Source: Parapedobacter indicus (GTDB lineage Bacteria; Bacteroidota; Bacteroidia; Sphingobacteriales; Sphingobacteriaceae). From it: DNA of 64,000 bases. Positions 26,214-32,621 of the stretch are shown here, one piece after another. The first letter of the stretch is position 1. Every line of letters starts with the position of its first letter. A program made the position numbers and the translations under genes. The notes beneath the pieces are model-generated. The model saw only the letters and a program-made list of their open reading frames with translations. It had not been told where the DNA came from and ran no database searches. Where the stretch lies: contig NZ_FOQO01000003.1 of NCBI RefSeq assembly GCF_900113765.1, positions 558,001 through 622,000 on the forward strand, given 5' to 3'.

Positions 26214-27840
26214 CGGGATCGTTTTTTACGGAAGTTGCGGCTTTTTTTTCTGTCCCCGCCGGATTCAGCAGCACCAAATAGCCAAATAACGCATGAAAGG
26301 TCGATTCATCTACCGCCAACTGCCCATTCACGGAAACCACATTATTTACCGGAGAGAATCCCAAGGTGACAATGGAACCGGGTATCTTGTCTTGTGAGCG
26401 TATAAGCTGATAACTGCTTTTATAGGCCTCGCTAAATATTTCGGCAAAATCGTAATCGCCGGGGTATGTTGCGCCAAAGGTATACAGTGCATCGGGTTTA
26501 ACGCCATACTCGGACATCGCATAATCCGCCGCAGCAAGGGTAGCCACTGTGCCGCCCAATCCATGTCCGGTAAAATACAGCTGCTTGCCACTTGCCAAAG
26601 GTTTCAGTTTTTCGAGCAGCGTTTCGGCGAACGTCGCTGCCGACGAAGAAACGTCAACCGGACCTGAATAGACCGTATAAGCCCCGCTGTGGACGTGTGC
26701 ACGTCCAGCAGTAATAAATGAGGGGGTAGAAAAATTGGCATTTGCTTCCAATGTGAAGAATTCCTGCCAGGTTACCGTCCCTCTGAAAACCACCGCTACC
26801 GCTGCCGCACTTTCAAAGATAAAAGCGAAAGGGGTGCCTTGATAGTTGACGTATTGCGTAAACTGATAGGGTGCCACATTGCCCGTAGTTCCGGTGATAC
26901 TTCGAGACAACTGATAGGATGCCTGCGCCAATATGGCCATTGACGCCGCCGTTACCTGTGAAAATCCGCCCGGAGGCTGGGGAATGGAGACTGAGATAAC
27001 CGGAGCGCTTTCCGGAGTTCCGCCAAGGGCATTCAGGTAAAAAACATCGCTGCGTTCCAGCCAGGGCACATCATACGGCTGGGACGACGGAGGCAATTGA
27101 AGCCACCCTGCATTGCTGCCCGAAGGAATGGTGCAACTGAGACTGGTCAGCCGACCAATCTGTACAAAATCTGCGTTATCTGGACGGGTAGGAAATAAAT
27201 CAACCGGCAAGGCCTGTGTACCTGCCCAAACCACGTTGGCATCGGTCACTATCGTTTGATAATAATTAGCAAAGTCCTGATTGACGAAGTTCACGGCTGA
27301 GAACGCATAGCTCGTCGGTTGTACAGCGATTTGAGACAGATCGGCCGGCCCCTTGTTACCCGGACGTAGGTCTAGCGCGCCGATTTGTGCCAGTGGCGCG
27401 CCGAGACCCATGCCACAGATGTAAAGAGGCAACCCGGCATTCATATGCTTCAGTGTTGTCCATGCCGCCTCTCTCATTTGCTGGTAAGCATACGCATGGG
27501 GCTGACTGACCAATGAATTGGGCGGCTGTCCGCTTCCGGCAATGGCATCGGGCAATTTAGTCTGTAGAAGCGTCCCTGAATACTGATTGAGCAGAAACGA
27601 GCTCCAAGTCACCCCCAGTGCTAAGACATAGCCCTGGTTTCCGTCGGCATCGACGGGCCCGAGCGCCAGGAATCCCTGTGATTGCGGCACCGGCGGGGGC
27701 ATGGAGTTTGTGCTGGCTATCGAACCGATGTTCACCCATCCTGTGGGAAGGTTAGGGCCATATTTAGCCAGCGTAGGTAAATTGGCTTGTGCAGCCATTT
27801 GTAAAAGTTGAACCTGCAGAAGGTTAGCATGGGTTTCCAT
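26203..27840 (-). CDS. Class 3 lipase-like protein with degenerate active site (probable pseudoenzyme)
   Basis: 545 residues. The C-terminal half has class 3 lipase hallmarks: AVVFRGTVTWQEFF near 350, HVHSGAYTVY, then TGHGLGGTVATLAAADYA near 426, where the family has GHSLGG. The codon at the nucleophile position is GGA (Gly), so the catalytic Ser is absent, while the candidate Asp (SQDKIP near 483) and His (FHALFGYL near 515) remain. The N-terminal half repeats the theme: LYICGMGLGAPLAQIGALDL near 143 is a second G-x-G-x-G elbow, also with Gly instead of Ser. The protein therefore looks like two lipase folds in tandem, both inactive by this mechanism. No signal peptide. It starts 1 nt after the glycine-rich gene and overlaps the giant gene by 11 nt. 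A binding or structural role is likely. Confidence 0.85.
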   Translation of the reverse strand: METHANLLQVQLLQMAAQANLPTLAKYGPNLPTGWVNIGSIASTNSMPPPVPQSQGFLALGPVDADGNQGYVLALGVTWSSFLLNQYSGTLLQTKLPDAIAGSGQPPNSLVSQPHAYAYQQMREAAWTTLKHMNAGLPLYICGMGLGAPLAQIGALDLRPGNKGPADLSQIAVQPTSYAFSAVNFVNQDFANYYQTIVTDANVVWAGTQALPVDLFPTRPDNADFVQIGRLTSLSCTIPSGSNAGWLQLPPSSQPYDVPWLERSDVFYLNALGGTPESAPVISVSIPQPPGGFSQVTAASMAILAQASYQLSRSITGTTGNVAPYQFTQYVNYQGTPFAFIFESAAAVAVVFRGTVTWQEFFTLEANANFSTPSFITAGRAHVHSGAYTVYSGPVDVSSSAATFAETLLEKLKPLASGKQLYFTGHGLGGTVATLAAADYAMSEYGVKPDALYTFGATYPGDYDFAEIFSEAYKSSYQLIRSQDKIPGSIVTLGFSPVNNVVSVNGQLAVDESTFHALFGYLVLLNPAGTEKKAATSVKNDPDEQ

Positions 27841-27841
27841 A

Positions 27842-28582
27842 TCAACGGCTATTAAGGGTGAAAAAAGTTACCGTCCCCCGAGCGCCCGGACTACCGGCAG
27901 ATCCTCCAGCACCTTGGCCACCAGGTTGCCCCGGGGGAGCATATGTGGGTGTTGATTGATTTGGCAAGGGCTCATTGGCACCTCCATCGCCGCCCTTTCC
28001 TCCCTGCCCGCCTTCGCCAGCTTTCCCTGCTTCGCCCCCACTGCTTAACGCCATGATCAAGGACTGTACATTGGCCGGGCAATAGATGGTGATACTTCCT
28101 CCGGCACCTCCGTCACCAGCGGGCCCACCGACACCGCCAACCGCACCGTCGCCTCCATTTCCCCCAACCGCCGGCTGGCATGTGCCGTTGTTAATGCACT
28201 TTTCATAATTGATCCCGGCATTTCCTCCCGTGTCGCCATTTCCTCCCGTTCCACCGGTTCCACCGGTTCCACCTACACCGCCTTGACTGAGGATGGACAG
28301 CGGTTTTCCATCGGGAACATGAAGTTCATACAAGGTCAAGGTGAAGGAAGGCGCAAGTCCGCCACGTCCGGCAGGCTCACCCCGGTCACCCCCGCTCACG
28401 GCGTGAGCGCCGGTTGTTCCGGAAGTGGCGCATTTATCGCAACCACCCAGCCAATTTTTGGTTCCTTTCTTACCCGGCTGCCCGGTATTGTCGGCAGCAC
28501 TGTTTACGCCACTGACGCCCGAAATCCCCTGCACACCGTTCAACCCGGGCTCACCCTGAATCGATATTGTGTAAGTTGACAT
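27842..28582 (-). CDS. Glycine-rich collagen-like protein A
   Basis: 246 residues. It begins MSTYTISIQGEPGLNGVQG and alternates Gly-rich tracts (GGTGGTGGTGGNGDTGGN, GGNGGDGAVGGVGGPAGDGG, GGEAGKAGEGGQGGKGGDGG) with beta-strand segments (SFTLTLYELHVP, GSITIYCPANVQSLIMAL, and a final TVTFFTLNSR). Gly at nearly every third position, or in GG-x runs, fits a polyglycine-II bundle or collagen-like fold. There are several Cys, in paired spacing (GGCDKCA; CINNGTC). No signal peptide. It shares architecture with the gene just upstream (2 nt gap), so the two are paralogues and may form a mixed fibre or plate. Asp and Asn within the Gly runs are candidate sites for the operon's beta-hydroxylase (inference). 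Confidence 0.85.
   Translation of the reverse strand: MSTYTISIQGEPGLNGVQGISGVSGVNSAADNTGQPGKKGTKNWLGGCDKCATSGTTGAHAVSGGDRGEPAGRGGLAPSFTLTLYELHVPDGKPLSILSQGGVGGTGGTGGTGGNGDTGGNAGINYEKCINNGTCQPAVGGNGGDGAVGGVGGPAGDGGAGGSITIYCPANVQSLIMALSSGGEAGKAGEGGQGGKGGDGGANEPLPNQSTPTYAPPGQPGGQGAGGSAGSPGARGTVTFFTLNSR
28248..28274. repeat. Three 9-bp tandem units inside glycine-rich gene A
   Basis: The plus strand reads GTTCCACCG-type units three times in a row. On the coding strand these give the Gly-Thr-Gly run of the glycine-rich protein. Such units can expand or contract by replication slippage in frame, changing tract length without breaking the gene. Confidence 0.6.
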
Positions 28583-28584
28583 TT

Positions 28585-29220
28585 TTAGCTGCTTTTAATA
28601 ATACGAATGGTCGAAGCCGATCCCGGATTCTTTCCCGGATCGCCCGGCGCTCCATCTGCGCCTTTTGAAGAGCCTGTTCCACCATCGCCGGGATCGCCGC
28701 CATCGCCCGGCCTTCCGCTGGTTGTCTTCTGGTTAAATTGGCCGGTAATCGAGGTGTAGTAAATGGTAACGGTGGCGCCATCGCCGCCGTCGCCCCCTAA
28801 TGCGCCGGGCCCACCCGGGCCACCAGCGCCCTGTGGGCCTGATTTGGCTCCGCTACATCCGTCCGGGCAACTCCCCGGAGGGCCGCCGGGGCCACCGGTA
28901 CCTCCCGTGCCCCCTTTGCCACCCTTTTGACCATCGCCGCCACCCACCTCGATTGAAACGTCACCCACGACATCGCCTAAATTAAGAATACCGTTGGGTG
29001 CCGGGAGCCCTTTAGCGCCGGGACTACCCGCAGTACCGGGACCACCCGTGCCTCCAGTACCACCGTTGCCGGGAGGAGTAACGCATTCGTTCTTGCAGTT
29101 GCTGCCGTTATACTTGTTTGTTCCCGCGGTTCCGGTAGCTCCGGTACTTCCGCCACCACCGTTACCACCGGCTGTTGCCGGGGAAGAATAAGGTTGACCT
29201 GTAAACGTGAAAGTTGGCAT
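28585..29220 (-). CDS. Glycine-rich collagen-like protein B
   Basis: 211 residues starting MPTFTFTGQPYSSPATAGG. Gly-rich tracts (GGTGGTGGPGTAGSPGAKG, GGGDGQKGGKGGTGGTGG, GGPGGPGALGGDGGDG) are broken by short strands (GILNLGDVVGDVSIEVGG, ATVTIYYTSITGQFNQK) and closed by STIRIIKSS. It has the same plan as protein A (N-terminal strand, Gly tract, strand, Gly tract, C-terminal strand), and the A/B strands GSITIYCP and ATVTIYYT occupy equivalent places. Cys occur as CKNEC and CPDGC, suggesting disulfides or metal sites. No signal peptide or sorting signal. The fold expected from Gly spacing is a polyglycine-II bundle. It is the second gene of the operon, 10 nt after the 204-residue gene and 2 nt before protein A. 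Confidence 0.85.
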   Translation of the reverse strand: MPTFTFTGQPYSSPATAGGNGGGGSTGATGTAGTNKYNGSNCKNECVTPPGNGGTGGTGGPGTAGSPGAKGLPAPNGILNLGDVVGDVSIEVGGGDGQKGGKGGTGGTGGPGGPPGSCPDGCSGAKSGPQGAGGPGGPGALGGDGGDGATVTIYYTSITGQFNQKTTSGRPGDGGDPGDGGTGSSKGADGAPGDPGKNPGSASTIRIIKSS

Positions 29221-29230
29221 AGCTTTAAGG

Positions 29231-29845
29231 TTATAATTGAGTCATTATTTGTGTAGTGATATTGGCGTCTGTCTGGACAATGATTTGCCCGTTTTGACCT
29301 ACGGTGATCGAACCGTAGTTCAGGACCACCGGGTCCGCACCTTTAATGGTAACAGACCCGTTTTCGGGTACATTAAGATCGCCAGAGTCTGCAAATACAG
29401 CCACTTTACCCGGAAAGAGGGTAGCGTTGATCAGCGGCTCATAATCGGCCACCTTTGCTGGGTTCCCTTTCAGATAGGCCGCAGCCGCCGTCTTCAAATC
29501 GGCCAACGTGTCGTCGTCTAAGCTCCCGATAAGCTGGGCCCGCGTCAACGGCTGTTCCGCTTTGGCAGTAAGGTGGGCAGATGCCGCAGGAGGATACACA
29601 ACATCGGTATCGTCTCCATCATCTGGCGCACCTGCTAACTTATTCAATTCAGCGATCGATCCTACCGCAATCAGGTAGGGTGGAATGTCCGATTCGGCCG
29701 GGTTAGATGATAGCACCACGTGTTGCTTGGCAACGAAGTCCTTTACCCTGGCATTTGTGGCGTGGGTCGACTGTGCGGGGGCAAGTCCCAGCCGGGCATT
29801 TACGGCATTAAATCTGCCCATTTGTTGTTCATTAAGCTCGCTCAT
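29231..29845 (-). CDS. First gene of the long operon; beta-rich protein of unknown function
   Basis: 204 residues, MSELNEQQMGRFNAVNARLG at the start, no signal peptide. The N-terminal 140 residues are mixed helical, with an acidic Pro/Ala linker (GAPDDGDDTDVVYPPAAS). The last 60 residues (FPGKVAVFADSGDLNVPENG and following, with GSITVGQNGQIIVQ) have a short-strand periodicity resembling a beta-solenoid cap. I do not recognise a family. As the first gene after a 579-bp non-coding stretch it probably follows the operon promoter. Position and composition suggest a small structural or chaperone partner for the glycine-rich proteins; this is inference. Confidence 0.8.
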   Translation of the reverse strand: MSELNEQQMGRFNAVNARLGLAPAQSTHATNARVKDFVAKQHVVLSSNPAESDIPPYLIAVGSIAELNKLAGAPDDGDDTDVVYPPAASAHLTAKAEQPLTRAQLIGSLDDDTLADLKTAAAAYLKGNPAKVADYEPLINATLFPGKVAVFADSGDLNVPENGSVTIKGADPVVLNYGSITVGQNGQIIVQTDANITTQIMTQL

Positions 29846-29900
29846 AAGAAAGATGTTTGATACTAGTTAATACTTGGTTTTCCAGTCCGGGCGCATTCAG

Positions 29901-29980
29901 GTAGATGCAACCCAAGTGATTGGTATTCATAGGTGGTAGATGTAACATAAGTGGTAGATATTACGTAGTAGATGTAGATG
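29901..29980 (-). repeat. Five GTAGAT[G/A] repeats (CATCTAC in the transcript) ahead of the operon
   Basis: GTAGATG or GTAGATA occurs at plus-strand positions 29901, 29936, 29954, 29968 and 29974, three of them within the longer form GTGGTAGAT or GTAGTAGAT. On the coding strand this is CATCTAC repeated over 80 bp, starting 56 bp upstream of the first start codon. Spacing is irregular (35, 18, 14, 6), so it is neither CRISPR nor a microsatellite. It could be a multi-site operator or an RNA-binding leader element. Confidence 0.45.
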
Positions 29981-30391
29981 GTTTTTAAAGAGACCGCCAC
30001 AACCAAACCGCATGGGCGATCCACATAAAATGCTTGTTTTACATAATCTTAGATTAAATGAATACTCACCGAAGATAGCCTAACACACCGACAAGCGCGT
30101 TAATAAATTATGACGTTTCTGCTAAAAAACAATCAGTCAAAATGCTTTGTTAAGTGGTAGTGTCTATTAAACGGTAGAGTTATATTTTTTTTCAAAAAGT
30201 AGATGAACGCAAGTTACAAAACTTTATGAAAACAAAAAATAAAATAGAAAATAAATGCGATCCTCATGATCTTAACGGACCTAGGTCGTTGAACATGCTG
30301 TGGTTTCGGTTGCAGCGCTTTCGTTCCTCCGTTTGTGTACGGTCGGATCATTTAGCGGCAAATGTAGTATTGTAAGCGTATATTTTTAGAA

Positions 30392-30421
30392 CCTTGCCGA
30401 GGCTGATTAGCAACGGCAGGG
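30392..30421 (-). terminator. Weak hairpin after the DUF4954-like gene
   Basis: CCTTGCCG and CGGCAGGG flank a 14-nt loop, an 8-bp stem with one mismatch, just 3 nt past the stop codon of the minus-strand gene. The tract that follows on the minus strand (TTCTAAAAATATA) is not a clean T-run, so termination is uncertain. Confidence 0.3.
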
Positions 30422-30424
30422 CGT

Positions 30425-32617
30425 TTATATGGGGCGAATACCTGTAATCGATTCCGTGTACCGTTCGTATTCGTCCTGTTGTTGCCGGATGAAGGCGTTG
30501 TCTTCTAGACGCCCAATTACTATATCCCGTTCTTCGTCATTCTCATACACCATCGTCCGGAACGGATTCTGGTAATCCTTGGCGCGTGTTTTATAAATTT
30601 CCCCGCAGATCCACTGCTTGGTGGCCACGCTTTCGGCAATGCAAGTGTCGAGGTAAGCGGGTGTTAGCGCTGACTTCTCTAGATCATGGATCTCCAAAAA
30701 AGTGGCGAGGGCGTGTTCAAACTTATGCGTTAGATACCGGCTGCTGAGGAGGTGGTACTGATGATGGATGGCTTCCCACTCGGCAAGCTCCCCACTACGG
30801 ATGTGCTCCAGCAGGTCGTCGAGATCCGGCTTGCGGATAAGCTGTCCGCCCACATTTTCAAACCCGGCCCGTTCCATCCGACCGGACCGGCTCAGGTAAT
30901 CGGCCCGGAGCTCGGCAAACGAGTAGGTATTCAGATAAGCTTTGAGCTGCGTAGCGGCATAGTAAGCAATGATGCGTCGGTAGGTGTTGTAGCCCTCCCG
31001 CACCTTAATGAGCACCACCTTCCGTTTGGAATTTTCCACTCCGTCCAGCACGATTTCCTTTTCGCGCAGGTCCATCGTAGCATCGGCCAATATCGCTTTG
31101 CCTTTGGCTCCCCACTCGGCAGGGTCGCCCGCTTCGGGATGGTAAGTCTTGCCTACGGCGATCTCGATTTCGTGCAGCGCTGTAAAGGCCTCATTCACCG
31201 TATCGGGCGCCAGTACATCGTATTCGAAATGCTGATTCTTGAGCGAACGCCGGTCGCGGCTAATGAATTTACCGTTGTTGCGCATAAGCGCATACATATT
31301 GTACAGAAACCAGTAGGCCGGGAGGATCACGATGCGGTCGTTGGCCACATCGTGGCTTACCATCGTAAACGGTAAGCGGATATCCAGTTCGTGAAGGAAG
31401 TCACCTTTCACGATGAGCGTATACGACGCGAACCGCGAATTATGTTTGAGGCTCACGCAGAGGCCCGGCCAAAAGCCACGGCCCGCGATGATTTCGCCGT
31501 CGGCACCGCGAGAATTGTGGTTGGAGCCTACGGTGGCGCCCGCCGCCATATTACTCTGTCCCATCACCAGCGATGCGCAGAGGAACGAGTTGTTGTGGTG
31601 CTGTTCGTGTGCGGGAAAGAGGAGTGAGTTAAGCACTTCGCAGCAGGAAATCGTACTGTTGTCGGCGAGAAACGAGTTGATCAGGCGTGCACCATATTTA
31701 AGCTGCGAAAACGAGCACAGGATAAAGCGCACCGCTTTTACACCGTAAAAGATGCGACAGCCATGGCCAATTATACCGTTTACCAACTCGCACCCCTCAC
31801 CAATTTGGGTGTAGGCTTCCGCGATGGAATTGACCGTCACGTTCTTGAGTTTGTTCACTCCTTTGATGTAAGCATCGGTGCCGATTTTGACATCTTTGAT
31901 GATATCTGAATTTTTAATGACCGTACGGTGGCACACCACGCTGTAGTAGCCCCTGCGGGTATCGAACCGTCGGAAGGTAATCTCTCGGAAGCGCGACTGC
32001 AGCAGTCGGTCGTGCCGTTGGCGTGTCCAGAGATATACGTCGGACGCCTGCATGCCTTCGAATGGCAGCACCGCACGGCCACCGTTTTCGTTACAGAGCT
32101 CCAATTGGATGAGACTGCTCTCTGCGTCGCCTTCCTTCAGGATGCCATTACCGAATTTAGCGTTATTGCTCGTCTCCATCTCATTGATGTTGAAGAGCAT
32201 CACCTCTTCGCCCAGAATGAAGTGCGCCATGTAACGCACATTGTGGATGGCATTGTACCCGCCAATATCGCTGCTTACGATAACGCTGTTGTAAATACCT
32301 ATAGGAAGATGCAGGTCGCGGAAGTCGAGGAAACTTTCTTCCATATCGCCGATGCGTACCCGTCCATAAAACGTAGACTGCTGTACCTGCTCGGGCAGAA
32401 ACCGATCCGTTACCCACACATCCCCCCAATTGGGTGAATAGTTACCATTGCGGGTCAGTATGGCAACCTCATCGGCGCTGAGCTGCCGATAGGTATACTC
32501 CGTCAGTTGCTGCTGGTTTCTGAAATAATATTCATCCGCTCCCTCGGGAAGGTATTCATCCCGAATGAAGCCATACCCCAGGGTGTTCAGTGGTTTCCGT
32601 TTTGGTGTCATGGGCAA
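30425..32617 (-). CDS. DUF4954 family left-handed beta-helix protein
   Basis: 730 residues. The centre (about 215-375) has hexapeptide-like left-handed beta-helix turns (VIKNSDIIKDVKIGTDAYIK, TQIGEGCELVNGIIGHGCRI), and blocks such as NSLLFPAHEQHHNNSFLCAS, NMAAGATVGSNHNSRGADGE and LPAYWFLYNMYALMRNNGKF are what I remember of the Bacteroidota DUF4954 family. The C-terminal 300 residues are helical. Hexapeptide-helix proteins are usually acyl- or nucleotidyl-transferases on nucleotide sugars, but this family has no established reaction. The gene follows glmS by 4 nt on the same strand, so the two are co-transcribed. A role near UDP-GlcNAc synthesis or its control is reasonable but unproven. No signal peptide. 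Confidence 0.88.
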   Translation of the reverse strand: MPMTPKRKPLNTLGYGFIRDEYLPEGADEYYFRNQQQLTEYTYRQLSADEVAILTRNGNYSPNWGDVWVTDRFLPEQVQQSTFYGRVRIGDMEESFLDFRDLHLPIGIYNSVIVSSDIGGYNAIHNVRYMAHFILGEEVMLFNINEMETSNNAKFGNGILKEGDAESSLIQLELCNENGGRAVLPFEGMQASDVYLWTRQRHDRLLQSRFREITFRRFDTRRGYYSVVCHRTVIKNSDIIKDVKIGTDAYIKGVNKLKNVTVNSIAEAYTQIGEGCELVNGIIGHGCRIFYGVKAVRFILCSFSQLKYGARLINSFLADNSTISCCEVLNSLLFPAHEQHHNNSFLCASLVMGQSNMAAGATVGSNHNSRGADGEIIAGRGFWPGLCVSLKHNSRFASYTLIVKGDFLHELDIRLPFTMVSHDVANDRIVILPAYWFLYNMYALMRNNGKFISRDRRSLKNQHFEYDVLAPDTVNEAFTALHEIEIAVGKTYHPEAGDPAEWGAKGKAILADATMDLREKEIVLDGVENSKRKVVLIKVREGYNTYRRIIAYYAATQLKAYLNTYSFAELRADYLSRSGRMERAGFENVGGQLIRKPDLDDLLEHIRSGELAEWEAIHHQYHLLSSRYLTHKFEHALATFLEIHDLEKSALTPAYLDTCIAESVATKQWICGEIYKTRAKDYQNPFRTMVYENDEERDIVIGRLEDNAFIRQQQDEYERYTESITGIRPI

Positions 32618-32621
32618 TCGG

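Larger units (their letters stand above)
29846..30424. promoter_or_regulatory. 579-bp intergenic leader of the long operon
   Basis: There is no convincing gene. It is AT-rich relative to its flanks between about 30040 and 30260. It holds the GTAGATG repeat cluster near the operon start, a GACCTAGGTC palindrome (30278-30287) and, at its right end, a hairpin that may end the DUF4954-like gene. No perfect TAnnTTTG box was found on the minus strand. The nearest matches (reverse complements of CAAAAAGTA at 30193-30201 and CAAAAAATA near 30232) have one extra base and no properly spaced TTG partner. The promoter of the operon must be in this stretch, but I cannot place it. Confidence 0.5.

Noticed and set aside
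177..29845. Contractile injection system, phage tail or Tc-toxin operon
   Set aside because: I found no sheath, tube, gp25-like baseplate, AAA+ ATPase, spike or RHS/Tc signature among the proteins.
8419..29845. Type IX secretion substrates
   Set aside because: No N-terminal signal peptides and no C-terminal T9SS sorting domain are visible.
29901..29980. CRISPR array
   Set aside because: The repeated unit is only 7-9 bp with irregular spacing of 6 to 35 bp and no cas genes nearby.
30193..30240. Promoter of the long operon from CAAAAAGTA or CAAAAAATA on the plus strand
   Set aside because: Each has three instead of two bases between TA and TTTG when read on the minus strand, and no TTG lies at a suitable distance.
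30752..31375. A 207-codon plus-strand frame opposite the DUF4954-like gene
   Set aside because: Antisense shadow of a conserved gene; no independent start signal or homology pattern.
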